A stretch of 64,000 nucleotides of DNA from Paracoccaceae bacterium (GCA_020628545.1 JAHDEX010000006.1:32643-96642), one strand, 5' to 3'; counted from the stretch's first letter, positions 19,998 through 28,561 are shown. The notes: generated from the letters alone by a model not told the origin. A program made the numbers and translations.

Positions 19998-21302
19998 ATG
20001 GATCAGTTCGACAGTATTGTCGTCGGCGGCGGCTCTGGCGGTCTCGCATTCGCGCAGGAAGCCGCAGCTCTCGGCGCGCGCGTGATGCTGATTGAACACA
20101 ACCATCTGGGCGGAACCTGCGTCAATCGCGGTTGCGTGCCAAAGAAGATTATGTGGACGGCAGGCAAACTAGTCCGCGACGCCGCAGCTGCGCAAGGTGT
20201 GGGCATCCTTGAGGCCCCGCTCCTTCACTTTACGAAACTGGCCGAGCGACGGGACGATCATATAACGGGTCTCCGCGAGGAATTTGCGGAAAACCTTGAT
20301 CAAGCAGGTGTGACGTTGTTGCGAGGGACTGCATCGATTGATGGAAGGTCTGTCACGGTTGATGGTGAAACGTATCAGGCGACGAACGTTATTGTCGCCA
20401 CTGGTGCCCGGCCGACCAAATTGGAGATCCCAGGTTCTGAGTACTTGCGTGACAGCCAAGATGTATTGTCTTGGACGCACCTCCCAAAAAGTATGGCGAT
20501 CACCGGAGGCGGATATATTGGCTGCGAATTCGCGGCGATTTTCGCCGCCCTCGGCGCAGAGGTGACACTCATTCATGACGGCGAGACCGTATTGGACATG
20601 TTTCCCGAGGACATTGCGAGGCACGTTCAGACGCAATTAATTGACGCGGGGATCACCCTGTACCTGAATGCGGAATTGACATCGGTTACTGCGGATGGGC
20701 AGTGTTTGACGTTCACGACATCTCACGATGAGACTGGCACAGCGGAAAAGATCGTTTCAGCGGTTGGTCGCACGCCGAACACCGACACTCTCGGCCCACT
20801 GTCCGATGTTCTTGAATGCGCGGACAACGGCGCGGTAAAGGTCGATGACCGTTTGGGAACAAATGTCGTCGGGGTTTACGCCATCGGCGATGCTGCAAAC
20901 CGCATGCCTCTCACCCCGGTGGCAACATCTGACGGAACAGTCCTGGCCAGAATGCTACATGGTGAGGGCGGAGAGCTTATCTCCCTTAATGACGTTGCCA
21001 CTACGACATTTGTCTACCCGCCAGCGGCTTTTGTCGGATCGGTGGACAAAGCAAATCTGCAAGGGACGCTGCGGCCGCTTAGCGAGAACGTATTGACCGC
21101 AGCAGATGGCAAAGAGCCGGCCATGTACCGCATCGGATTTGATTCAGCGCAACGGCTTTCCGGTGCGCAGATCGTGGCGGATCATGCGGAAGACCTCATC
21201 GGGCTTCTCGCGAGTCTGAAAAGGGCTGGTGCTACGAGAAGCGCGCTTGAGCGTGTCATTCCTATACACCCCTCGACGGCTGAAGAATTCATCGGCATCT
21301 AA
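19998..21302 (+). CDS. gor: Glutathione-reductase-like pyridine nucleotide-disulfide oxidoreductase
   Basis: A 434-residue FAD-dependent disulfide reductase of the glutathione reductase group. It has an N-terminal FAD-binding GGGSGG motif (~10-15), the redox pair in GGTCVNRGCVPKK (Cys41, Cys46), a second Rossmann motif GGGYIGCE, ATGARP, the FAD-contacting GDA motif, and a C-terminal catalytic His-Pro (IHPSTAEEF). The ATG at 19998 was preferred to an in-frame start at 19962 because that one lies inside the upstream gene. Oddity: after the second Rossmann motif the sequence is LIHDGETVLDMF, without the arginines that bind the NADPH 2'-phosphate in typical Gor. Cofactor and substrate preference may therefore differ. 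Confidence 0.85.
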   Translation: MDQFDSIVVGGGSGGLAFAQEAAALGARVMLIEHNHLGGTCVNRGCVPKKIMWTAGKLVRDAAAAQGVGILEAPLLHFTKLAERRDDHITGLREEFAENLDQAGVTLLRGTASIDGRSVTVDGETYQATNVIVATGARPTKLEIPGSEYLRDSQDVLSWTHLPKSMAITGGGYIGCEFAAIFAALGAEVTLIHDGETVLDMFPEDIARHVQTQLIDAGITLYLNAELTSVTADGQCLTFTTSHDETGTAEKIVSAVGRTPNTDTLGPLSDVLECADNGAVKVDDRLGTNVVGVYAIGDAANRMPLTPVATSDGTVLARMLHGEGGELISLNDVATTTFVYPPAAFVGSVDKANLQGTLRPLSENVLTAADGKEPAMYRIGFDSAQRLSGAQIVADHAEDLIGLLASLKRAGATRSALERVIPIHPSTAEEFIGI

Positions 21303-21394
21303 ATTCCGAGCGCATGATTTTTTCCGGCTACACCAATGTCATAACCGGAGCCGTAGCTGGACATCGCTTTCACACCAACGATGCCCAGACTCTC

Positions 21395-22129
21395 TTACGC
21401 TGGTGCCTTCTGCATAGCACCGTGTAGTTTTTCAACATCTGCATGACTAAGGTTCAGATGTGCGGCCAGCTTGCTTAAGAAGTTCTGCTCAGCAGGGTTG
21501 TCGGGCTCACCGACAAGCAAAGCAGCTGCGTAAACTTCTTTCCGAGCCTGAGGTGACGTGTCCTTGGCAATCCCCTCAGCATTGATCGGCTCTCGCATCG
21601 CCATGTGGATGGCCTCACGATCGCTTTCTGACGCGTCATGCAGAATATCCATCAAGCTGTCGTATTCATCATCGCTCACACCGCCATCTGCACGGGCCAT
21701 ATGCACCATTGCGCGCAACATCGATTTTGCATCGCGATCGGTCTGAATATTGTCCTCGGACACCTGCTCACTCAGTGCCTCTTCATCGCTTGCTTGCGCC
21801 TTGCTCCCACCAGTTATCCCAGCCAAAGCGCCAAACAATGTTCCAAGCCCAGCATTCAGCGGAGATATCTGCCCATTGACGCCGGCCTCGCGGCCGTTTG
21901 TGGCACCGGCATAGCCGAGCGAGTCCAGGATGTTTCCAAGACCGCCAGTATCGGAAGCCCGTGTCCCGCCGACACGACCGTGGCCAACAGACGACCCGGT
22001 GCCGGACTGACGACCGGCCAGCATGTCCTGCACACCTTTCAGACCGCCAGCATTACGGAATACTTCGGCACCTTTTTTTGCTGCGAAAGCAAGGGCAAGT
22101 TTGGTGACCATTCGTTTCAAAGACATCAT
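21395..22129 (-). CDS. DUF533/TerB-like protein (YebE family)
   Basis: A 244-residue protein of the DUF533 family. A short N-terminal hydrophobic stretch is followed by a Gly/Ser/Thr-rich, low-complexity middle (about 40-110) and a C-terminal helical TerB/YebE-like domain (about 125-240) with a DGxVSDDEYxxL element. The function is unknown; some relatives are stress-induced inner-membrane proteins. The start is a double ATG behind GAAGGAG. It is convergent with gor. A weak cGAAC-N16-AGTT pattern lies upstream on its strand. Confidence 0.8.
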   Translation of the reverse strand: MMSLKRMVTKLALAFAAKKGAEVFRNAGGLKGVQDMLAGRQSGTGSSVGHGRVGGTRASDTGGLGNILDSLGYAGATNGREAGVNGQISPLNAGLGTLFGALAGITGGSKAQASDEEALSEQVSEDNIQTDRDAKSMLRAMVHMARADGGVSDDEYDSLMDILHDASESDREAIHMAMREPINAEGIAKDTSPQARKEVYAAALLVGEPDNPAEQNFLSKLAAHLNLSHADVEKLHGAMQKAPA

Positions 22130-22613
22130 GTGACTCCTTCTTCATGTGAACCTGCTGCTCTGAGGAACTGGTAAAGGCGCGAAAAGTTCGGCTTTCAGCC
22201 TGCTTCAAATATCAATGAACCCTGTCGCGCGGTCCGCGATCGCCATCAACATCCGCCTATTCTTGGTGCAAAAAATTGCGGACCGCGGGAACCATCCTTT
22301 GCGACGGGTGTTGCTCAACAAAGACACTGAGACCTGTCCCATAGTCGATCAGTGGATTTGCTTGCGGCGACGTTCTTGCGTTTACCCTGTTTTGCCCACA
22401 GGGATCCTCTGTGTCCCGATTGAGGAGCATGATCGTCGCCGCTTTTCAAACTGGTTTCATAGACGCGATTTAACTGTCCCCGTGTGAAATTTTGCCGCCG
22501 GTCGCGCGCGATCCGTCGATCATCGCGCCGCACCACTTCTCACCTCGATGGAACTGTTTGACGCTGAACCGGTTGCTCTTTCGGAACGCGAGGATTTTGT
22601 TCTCGTGAAAGTA
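22130..22613. other. Non-coding region before creA
   Basis: Short frames in both directions here have no family resemblance and poor start signals. The stretch contains upstream sequence for the minus-strand DUF533 gene and, near its right end, the promoter pattern at 22550-22574 that points to creA. Nothing else was recognised. Confidence 0.5.
22550..22574 (+). promoter_or_regulatory. GGAAC-N16-GGTT stress-type promoter (creA)
   Basis: GGAAC at 22550-22554 and GGTT at 22571-22574 have a 16-base spacer. The pattern overlaps the far upstream in-frame ATG at 22548, so that ATG cannot be the start if this promoter is used. This supports a start at 22614 or 22629. Confidence 0.6.
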
Positions 22614-22628
22614 ATGGGATTTCTTCGA

Positions 22629-23099
22629 ATGAGACGTTGGAAGCGAGCGGCAATCGCAATGGTGTTCGTCAATGCCAGCCAAGCGCAAGCGGACGTTGTT
22701 GGTGAGGTGGACGTCGATTGGTTCGGGAACGATATCATTGTCGAAGCATTCGAAGATCCCAAGGTTGAGGGCGTCACATGTCATGTCGCCTATTTTGAGC
22801 GCGGGATTATTGATCGGCTTCAGAAAGGGAATTGGTTCGAAGATCCGTCGAATTCCGCAGTTTCCTGCCGCCAAACCGGCCCGATCAAGTTGGGCAATAT
22901 TGACCGATCAGAGGAAGGCGAAGGTATTTTCAACGAACGTCGTTCGATCATCTGGAAGTCATTGTCAGTCAAACGGATCTTCGACGAAGAGAACCAGACG
23001 CTGATCTACCTTTCGCATGCGCGTCAGATAGACGATGGTTCTGCAAAGATGTCGATTTCAACGATCCCGCTTTTTGAGAGTGAAGAGGATCGCTCCTAA
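22629..23099 (+). CDS. creA: CreA family protein
   Basis: A 156-residue exported protein of the CreA family. A basic start (MRRWKR) and hydrophobic stretch ending NASQAQA form a signal peptide with an Ala-x-Ala cut site. The mature part carries the family landmarks VDWFGNDIIVEAFEDP, GVTCHVAYF with its cysteine, DPSNSAVSCRQTGPI and a C-terminal YLSHAR stretch. The function is unknown. The start at 22629 (or 22614, five codons earlier) was chosen because it gives a normal signal peptide and leaves the promoter at 22550 outside the gene. Monocistronic. Confidence 0.85.
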   Translation: MRRWKRAAIAMVFVNASQAQADVVGEVDVDWFGNDIIVEAFEDPKVEGVTCHVAYFERGIIDRLQKGNWFEDPSNSAVSCRQTGPIKLGNIDRSEEGEGIFNERRSIIWKSLSVKRIFDEENQTLIYLSHARQIDDGSAKMSISTIPLFESEEDRS

Positions 23100-23210
23100 C
23101 GGTCTTCAGCTCTCGCGTTCGTAAGGCGAGATCTCAGCCTATCAGTGAACGTGGCTATGCGCCTGACAGATGCGTCAACTCTGGCATGGCACGAGAATTC
23201 TCACTGGCGC

Positions 23211-23265
23211 GGAACTAAAGTGACCAGAGGACAGTTCCTTTGCGGATACCGATATTCCGCAAAGG
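23211..23265 (+). promoter_or_regulatory. Possible GGAAC-type promoter and strong hairpin upstream of AI-2E family gene
   Basis: GGAAC at 23211 is followed after 17 bases by AGTT, a weaker version of the island's promoter pattern. Directly after it lies a perfect inverted repeat with 10-base arms, CCTTTGCGGA (23237-23246) and TCCGCAAAGG (23256-23265), and a 9-base loop. No T-run follows, so it is either a 5'-leader structure or an operator rather than a classic terminator. Confidence 0.4.
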
Positions 23266-23381
23266 CGCCAAGCTGATGGACCAAGCCAAACTTCATGATC
23301 TTCAACTGATCAACGACACGGCGTCCCTCAGCGCTGTCTTATTTTGTCGGCCAGTCTTAAAGCGTTCTATGCTTTCAGCCT

Positions 23382-24464
23382 ATGCAGTTCAGATCTCATG
23401 GTGATGACATGCGCCTGACAATCGCCACCGGAAGCGTTGCCGTTCTGGCGGCTATCGCACTCCTCGCTGCCCTGTCGCACGCACAAGATATCCTCGCACC
23501 GATCCTATCGGCCCTGCTTTTGGGCATCGTCATGACGCCATTGTCACACCTTTGGGACAAACTGCGCTTGCCGAAACCGATCTCTGCATTCCTTTCAGTG
23601 CTCCTGGCATTGTCGTCGCTCTTGGTGCTCATCTTGCTGGTCGAGCCCTATGTGTCGAAAGCGATTAACCAGGCCCCGTTGATACGTGCCGAATTGCGTG
23701 AGACCATTTATGAAGTCCGTCAGATGCTGCGCGGGTTGGAAGAGATTTCCGACGAAATGGCCGCCGCGATTGAGCCGGGCGCTCCAGCCGATACAGAAGA
23801 ACAGGCGGTCAAAATTCCTTCGCTCACGGATGCTTTGTTCTATGCACCGCAGTTTCTTGCACAGTTCCTGATCTTCACCGGCTGTCTCTACTTCTTCCTG
23901 TTGGCCAGAGACACGGTCTACGATTGGCTGAGCGACAACCTGGCGGCGCTTGGCGAAAGGGACCTGCGGCTCGCGGCAAAACTGGTGTCGCGCTACGTCC
24001 TGACGATTTCAGCGATCAATCTGTCCTTTGGCGCGGCGGTTGCGTGTGCCATGTACCTTATCGGCATGCCGTCACCAATTATCTGGGGTCTGCTTGCATT
24101 TGTCTTGAACTTCATTCTGTACCTTGGGCCTGCCGCGCTGGTCGTCATGCTGACTGTTGCAGGCATCGTGGTATTTGATGGCGCGGCAAGTTTCCTGCCG
24201 CCAGCTCTTTATCTTGCGATGAATGCAACCGAAGCGCAGTTTGTCACCCCCACCCTTGTCGGCAAAAGTCTCGCGGTGAACCCGCTTTTGGTTTTTCTCG
24301 CCCTGGTGTTCTGGCTCTGGCTCTGGGGACCCATCGGCGGAATCATCGCAATTCCACTTTTGATCTGGACGACCACGGTCGTGCGCGGTTCTTTGACTGG
24401 CAATCGCCGTGCAGCAGAGGTTGAGCGCGTAACACCACCTGTCCAATCGGAAGTGCGCGTCTAA
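23382..24464 (+). CDS. AI-2E family transporter (PerM/YdiK type)
   Basis: A 360-residue polytopic membrane protein of the AI-2E exporter-like family. Seven to eight hydrophobic segments are visible: a pair near the N-terminus (10-90), a central pair after a soluble loop of about 60 residues (95-150), and a C-terminal block with the conserved GPIGGIIAIPLLI stretch. Family members export small molecules or ions; the substrate cannot be told. The ATG at 23382 has no clear ribosome-binding site, and the ATG at 23409 (after GGTGA) may be the true start, removing nine residues. It stands alone between creA and the YqjD-like genes. Confidence 0.85.
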   Translation: MQFRSHGDDMRLTIATGSVAVLAAIALLAALSHAQDILAPILSALLLGIVMTPLSHLWDKLRLPKPISAFLSVLLALSSLLVLILLVEPYVSKAINQAPLIRAELRETIYEVRQMLRGLEEISDEMAAAIEPGAPADTEEQAVKIPSLTDALFYAPQFLAQFLIFTGCLYFFLLARDTVYDWLSDNLAALGERDLRLAAKLVSRYVLTISAINLSFGAAVACAMYLIGMPSPIIWGLLAFVLNFILYLGPAALVVMLTVAGIVVFDGAASFLPPALYLAMNATEAQFVTPTLVGKSLAVNPLLVFLALVFWLWLWGPIGGIIAIPLLIWTTTVVRGSLTGNRRAAEVERVTPPVQSEVRV

Positions 24465-24539
24465 CAAACGCTCCGCCTGCTGATCAATTGGCGCGCGCAG
24501 CAATGCCGACGCGGCACTGCAACATTTTTTTACGATTTT

Positions 24540-24564
24540 GGAACTTCAGAACAGGTTGGTGGTT
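24540..24564 (+). promoter_or_regulatory. GGAAC-N16-GGTT stress-type promoter
   Basis: GGAAC at 24540-24544 and GGTT at 24561-24564 have a 16-base spacer. The pattern lies about 116 bases before the ATG at 24681, implying a longer leader than for the other copies. Confidence 0.6.
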
Positions 24565-24680
24565 CCTCAGCCTGAATAGGTCGTTGCCGCGCAACGGTTT
24601 CAAAAGAAGCCCTGCTTGCGCGACCAGCAACAACCAAATTGCGCTTAAGGAACACGCGCTAAGACATGAAAGGACACATC

Positions 24681-24950
24681 ATGACGACGCAAGCAACAAC
24701 AGACGACACTGTGAGCAACGGTAAAGACAGCACAACATCAGCCCTGAAGGACCGCGCCGCCAAAGCTATGGAAGAGGGGCTTGAAACGGCCAAAGTCTCG
24801 GCCGACGAAGTCACTAAAGCCGCAACCGCAGAACTGCAACGCATGGGCGAATCAGGTACAAAGTTCGTTCGCGAAAACCCAATGACATCTTTGTTGGGTG
24901 CCGTCGGCGTTGGCATCTTGATTGGCGTAGCATTGCGCGGGCGTGATTAG
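24681..24950 (+). CDS. DUF883/ElaB-YqjD-like membrane-anchored protein
   Basis: An 89-residue protein with a long charged alpha-helical part (about 15-60, Lys/Glu/Ala-rich), the FVRENP motif, and one C-terminal glycine-rich membrane segment (GAVGVGILIGVAL). This is the ElaB/YqjD/YgaM layout, in which tail-anchored inner-membrane proteins are linked to stress and stationary phase. The ATG at 24681 follows AAAGGA at the right spacing and was chosen over a frame start at 24666. Confidence 0.8.
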   Translation: MTTQATTDDTVSNGKDSTTSALKDRAAKAMEEGLETAKVSADEVTKAATAELQRMGESGTKFVRENPMTSLLGAVGVGILIGVALRGRD

Positions 24951-25100
24951 ATTTTGCCGTCAAACAACAACCGCGTCCCAGCAGGCTGAACACTGAAAGG
25001 GATGCGGACAAGCCGATGAGCCGCAGGAGTGTTTACAGCGATTAATTCCAACTGAATTCGGCTCTTATCGACACTGCGATCCGCATTAAGGAGACAGTCT

Positions 25101-25574
25101 ATGACAAATTCTTCCGACCTTACACAGACCGTGAAAGAACACGCATCAGACCTCGGGGCGCAAGCACGCACCGCGGCAGAGCGAGAGATCGCGGCACAGG
25201 CTGAAAAGGCCAAGCATGCAGCGGCAAGCCAAATTGAAGATGCCGCGAAAGCCGCCGATGCGGCAGCTGCAGAGTTCGACCCGAACTCTCCGCAGGTACA
25301 AGCAGTACATCGCGTTGCGGACTCGATTGAGGAAGCAGCGCTTCGTCTACGCGGTGCTGATATCAACGAATTGACACAACGCACGACGGAATTCGCGCGT
25401 CGTAATCCCGTCTTGTTTCTCGGTGGGGCCGCAATCGCAGGTTTCGCACTGGCGCGCTTCATGAATGCACGCGCTCCTCAACCGCAACGAGGACTGCAGT
25501 CGCATGCCGCAGACCCGTGGGCTGATTTGGAAACGGACGCGGAACCGCGTTGGGGTGGGGCAAACGATGTCTAA
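25101..25574 (+). CDS. YqjD/DUF883-like membrane-anchored protein
   Basis: A 157-residue protein: an Ala/Glu/Lys-rich coiled-coil-like helix over the first ~110 residues, then FARRNPVLFLGGAAIAGFALARF as a membrane segment, then a short polar tail. It is the larger paralogue of the protein at 24681. The start has a GGAGAC site. Its stop overlaps the next start by 8 bases. It is the first gene of a three-gene YqjD-YqjE-DUF3618-like operon. Confidence 0.82.
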   Translation: MTNSSDLTQTVKEHASDLGAQARTAAEREIAAQAEKAKHAAASQIEDAAKAADAAAAEFDPNSPQVQAVHRVADSIEEAALRLRGADINELTQRTTEFARRNPVLFLGGAAIAGFALARFMNARAPQPQRGLQSHAADPWADLETDAEPRWGGANDV

Positions 25575-25962
25575 GATACCACTTGAAGACACTCCCAGCC
25601 TGCTGGTGAACACGTTCCGCCAATTTGGAAATCTCGTTCAAGGCGAGCTGCGACTGGCCAAGGCCGAAATGTCGAACATCGCGTCGCGTGCCGGTATGGG
25701 TGTCGCATTCATCGCGGTTTCTATGTTGATGGCGCTTGTCGCATTGAATGTCCTCGCATCCGCCTTGGTCGCTTACCTCGCCGAAACCGGCCTGTCGGTC
25801 GGAACTGCCGCCATTATCGTCGGCGGCATCCTTCTACTAGCGGCACTCGGACTTGCGCTTTTAGGCAAGTCGCGGTTGAGCCCCGAGGCGCTCGCACCGG
25901 AACGCACCGTCAAGAATGTCGAGAAAGATATTGCGGCGATGAAGGAGGCAACAAATGTCTAA
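25567..25962 (+). CDS. YqjE-like (phage holin superfamily, DUF1469) membrane protein
   Basis: A 131-residue protein with an amphipathic N-terminal region (LVQGELRLAKAEM) and two membrane segments (about 45-67 and 75-97), as in YqjE/Actinobacteria holin-X proteins. The ATG at 25567 lies inside the end of the upstream gene, and its own stop overlaps the next start (25955) by 8 bases, so translation is coupled. The function is unknown beyond an association with the YqjD family and stress. Confidence 0.82.
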   Translation: MSKIPLEDTPSLLVNTFRQFGNLVQGELRLAKAEMSNIASRAGMGVAFIAVSMLMALVALNVLASALVAYLAETGLSVGTAAIIVGGILLLAALGLALLGKSRLSPEALAPERTVKNVEKDIAAMKEATNV

Positions 25963-26722
25963 GATCGATCAAATCTCGCATGAAGTCGATGAAGAGCGGG
26001 CACGTTTTGCCCAGAGCCTCGGCGCACTTGCAAGCTCCATCCGGCCTGAGAGGCTAGTCGACGAAGCAACCCATGCCGCTTCATCAATTGGCAATGATCT
26101 GACGCAAAAGGCGTGGTCAACGCTGCGCGACAATCCAGCGGGGGGCATTCTTGTCTCACTCGGCCTCGGGCTTTTAGCCTCTGGTCAAACCGCTCGGACG
26201 GGACCAGGGCGCCGGCCGCAACCTATTATGAAAAATCCGAACGATGCGCTTGTCGGTTTCGATGAGCGTGTCGCTGAAGCTGACGCAGAAATGAGGTCGC
26301 AAATGAACGGACAATTGGAAAATACCCAGCAAGCCGCACATATGCGTGCCGCACTGGATCGTGGTTTGGACAAGCTTCCGCCGAAAGCTCGGCAGCGCGT
26401 CATCAAAGCGCGTCGCGCCGCAATTGGCATCCAGGAAGAAGTCGAGAAACAAGCCCGTCGTGCAGCACGCAAGACATCTGGTTTTGTGCAAGATCAACCG
26501 CTAACCGCGGGTGCAATTGCACTTGGTTTCGGTGTCATTGCTGGCGCGCTGCTGCCTAGCACGCGACGCGAGGATGAATTACTCGGTGCGCGCCGAGACG
26601 CTCTGATGGCTGAAGCGCGCTCGGTTTTGGAAGAAGAGCTGCTCAACGCGAAACACAAAGCAGAAGCAGCGCTGTCAAAACGGACAGCGAAGCCGGAGTC
26701 GACGATCCACGCGGTCGATTGA
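25955..26722 (+). CDS. DUF3618 domain protein
   Basis: A 255-residue protein starting with a DUF3618-like N-terminus (an Arg/Glu-rich helix followed by a helix with ASSIRPERL), a glycine-rich hydrophobic stretch GGILVSLGLGLLASG around 65-80, a long charged helical middle, and a second hydrophobic segment (AGAIALGFGVIAGALLP, about 185-202), then a charged coiled-coil tail. It is the third gene of the overlapping operon and probably acts with its YqjD/YqjE-like neighbours at the inner membrane. The function is unknown. Confidence 0.8.
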   Translation: MSKIDQISHEVDEERARFAQSLGALASSIRPERLVDEATHAASSIGNDLTQKAWSTLRDNPAGGILVSLGLGLLASGQTARTGPGRRPQPIMKNPNDALVGFDERVAEADAEMRSQMNGQLENTQQAAHMRAALDRGLDKLPPKARQRVIKARRAAIGIQEEVEKQARRAARKTSGFVQDQPLTAGAIALGFGVIAGALLPSTRREDELLGARRDALMAEARSVLEEELLNAKHKAEAALSKRTAKPESTIHAVD

Positions 26723-26738
26723 TCAATAGCACTGGGCA

Positions 26739-26779
26739 GGCGGGGCAACCCTTGCCTCCCGCCAACTGCACAAGTTGGC
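26739..26779 (+). terminator. Two adjacent hairpins after the DUF3618 gene
   Basis: GGCGGG (26739-26744) pairs with CCCGCC (26758-26763), with inner GCAA/TTGC pairing. The next inverted repeat, GCCAACT...AGTTGGC, spans 26761-26779. They follow the stop at 26722 closely and precede a new gene. No T-run follows, so termination is likely but not classic. Confidence 0.4.
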
Positions 26780-26864
26780 AAAGTTGGTGGCAGGCTTCTG
26801 CCCCAAACTACGGCGTTCGGCCTCTACATCTCATGACTACCCATAGCAAACCTAGGAGAACCCC

Positions 26865-27353
26865 ATGAATTCGCTGAAGGATATCTATCTTGACCAGCTT
26901 CAAGATCTTTGGAGTGCCAATACGCAGGCCGTCGACATTGTGACCAAGCTTGGGCGTGAAGCCGAAGATAAAGAATTGTCCAAAGCGCTGATTGACGGCG
27001 TTAATGGGCTTAATGACGGGATCAGCCAGATCACAGAGCTTTGCAACCGCCACGATATCAATCCGAATGGTGAACATTGCAAAGGCATGGAAGGGCTTGT
27101 GAAGGAAGCTGAAGCACATGTGCTGAACGCCGACTTTGGTGACCCCGACGCGCGCGATGCAATGATCATCACGCAATATCAGCGCATGGTCCATTACGCA
27201 CTAGCTGGTTACGGCTGTCTTGTCGCGTTTGCCAATCGGCTGGGCGAAGATGAAGACGGCGCAATCCTGCAGGAATGCCTCGACAACACCTACGATGGTG
27301 ATCGCCGCATGACCGCGATTGCAACGGGTGGGGTCAACAAAGCCGCTGCTTAA
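26865..27353 (+). CDS. YciE/YciF-like ferritin-fold protein (DUF892)
   Basis: A 162-residue all-helical protein of the DUF892 family, a four-helix ferritin-like bundle. It starts with the typical SLKDIYLDQLQDLWSAN element (residues 3-19), and Glu/His/Asp residues that could bind metal recur in later helices (for example AEAHVLNADFGDPDARD and YQRMVHYALAGYG). E. coli YciE and YciF are osmotic-stress induced. The start follows AGGAG. It is 24 bases upstream of the YihY/BrkB gene and likely cotranscribed. Confidence 0.88.
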   Translation: MNSLKDIYLDQLQDLWSANTQAVDIVTKLGREAEDKELSKALIDGVNGLNDGISQITELCNRHDINPNGEHCKGMEGLVKEAEAHVLNADFGDPDARDAMIITQYQRMVHYALAGYGCLVAFANRLGEDEDGAILQECLDNTYDGDRRMTAIATGGVNKAAA

Positions 27354-27377
27354 ACCAAGCAAGTGAGGAGTACGAGC

Positions 27378-28325
27378 ATGTCCAGAGGACGTAACGCAAG
27401 CGTGCCGACCGAACTTCCCGCGTCTGGTTGGAAAGATATTCTCTTTCGCGTGAAAGACGAGATCAGCGAAGATCGAGTTAGTTTGATCGCTGCAGGGGTT
27501 GCGTTCTACGGACTACTCGCGCTCTTCCCAGCGGTGACTGCAGTCCTCGCCATCGGAGGGCTGCTCATTGCTCCGTCGCAAATACTCGATGAGTTGTCAT
27601 CGTTGTCCGGGATCATTCCGGAAGAGGCCATGGCAATCATCACAGCACAAGCGACCGAGGTGACCGGTTCAAGCGACAACGGCTTGGGCCTCGCGGCAAT
27701 CATCGGCATCCTTCTCGCGCTCTATTCCGCGTCGAAAGGCATGGGGAGTCTGATGGATGGGCTTAATGTAGCATATGATGAAGAAGAGGAGCGGGGCTTC
27801 ATCCGCCTTAAGCTTGAAACGTTCGGGCTAACACTTCTTCTTATCTTTGGTCTCATCCTCGCGTTCGGCTTGATGATTGGTTTGCCGTCAGTTCTCAAAT
27901 TCATGGAATTTGGCAAAACAGCGGAATTCTTCGCGAGCGTCCTGAGTGTGGTAGTCTTGGCTTTGTTCACGATGGTCGGTTTGGCGATCATGTACCGCTA
28001 TGGACCGTCCCGCGACTCTGCCGAAATCAGTTGGGTGACACCTGGCGCTGTCATTGCCACCTTATTGTGGGGTATTAGTTCAGCCGGGTTCGCGTTCTAT
28101 GCGGCCAACTTTGGATCCTATAACGAGAGCTTTGGCGCTTTGGCGGGTGTCATCATCCTGCTCATGTGGCTTTGGATCTCAGCTTTCGTCATCCTGGTTG
28201 GGGCAGAACTAAATGCTGAAATGGAAGCGCAGACGCGTCACGACACAACCGTTGGGCAGGATCAACCGATGGGACAACGAGACGCTGAAAAAGCGGACCA
28301 TTTAGGTGAAGCGCAAAACGCCTAG
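27378..28325 (+). CDS. YihY/virulence factor BrkB family membrane protein
   Basis: A 315-residue inner-membrane protein of the YihY/BrkB family. A conserved N-terminal element (ISEDRVSLIAAGVAFYGLLALFPA) leads into the first membrane segment. Five further segments follow, including the hallmark RYGPSRDSAEISWVTPGAVIATLLW region and SYNESFGALAGVIILLMWLWIS near residues 250-280. Suggested roles include envelope integrity; the substrate is unknown. The ATG at 27378 follows GAGGAG, and an upstream GTG at 27363 overlaps that site. It is followed at once by a strong terminator. Confidence 0.9.
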   Translation: MSRGRNASVPTELPASGWKDILFRVKDEISEDRVSLIAAGVAFYGLLALFPAVTAVLAIGGLLIAPSQILDELSSLSGIIPEEAMAIITAQATEVTGSSDNGLGLAAIIGILLALYSASKGMGSLMDGLNVAYDEEEERGFIRLKLETFGLTLLLIFGLILAFGLMIGLPSVLKFMEFGKTAEFFASVLSVVVLALFTMVGLAIMYRYGPSRDSAEISWVTPGAVIATLLWGISSAGFAFYAANFGSYNESFGALAGVIILLMWLWISAFVILVGAELNAEMEAQTRHDTTVGQDQPMGQRDAEKADHLGEAQNA

Positions 28326-28329
28326 ACAT

Positions 28330-28364
28330 AAAAAAGCCCGAAGCATCGATGCTTCGGGCTTTTT
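28330..28364. terminator. Bidirectional rho-independent terminator
   Basis: A perfect 24-base palindrome (28336-28359, arms GCCCGAAGCATC and GATGCTTCGGGC) is flanked by an A-run on the left and a T-run on the right, so it can end transcription from both sides. It sits between the stops of the convergent YihY gene (28325) and the PLDc_N-type gene (28373). Confidence 0.93.
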
Positions 28365-28372
28365 GCTTCAAT

Positions 28373-28561
28373 TTAGGCGTTCAGCGTGCCGCCGGCACGT
28401 GGTCCGGCAATCAGCCAGACAATAAAGCCTGCGACCGGCAGGATCAGAACGAGCAAGGTCCAGAGAACTTTACTACCCGTCGATGCTGCTGACGTAATGA
28501 TGTGGTAGAGCGCGTAGACATTCGCGATCAAAACGATGAGGCCGAAAATACCATATTCCAT
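28373..28561 (-). CDS. Small PLDc_N-type membrane protein
   Basis: A 62-residue protein with two hydrophobic segments (about 5-22 and 32-53) and the motif LLVLILPVAGFIVWLIAGPR, typical of the phospholipase D nuclease N-terminal (PLDc_N) family of small membrane proteins. The ATG at 28561 follows AGGAG at 8 bases and was chosen over an upstream in-frame start at 28618. A GGAAC-type promoter lies 30 bases upstream. Function unknown. Confidence 0.8.
   Translation of the reverse strand: MEYGIFGLIVLIANVYALYHIITSAASTGSKVLWTLLVLILPVAGFIVWLIAGPRAGGTLNA

Noticed and set aside
22215-22536. Short frames on both strands upstream of creA
   Set aside because: Poor start signals, no family resemblance, and they overlap each other.
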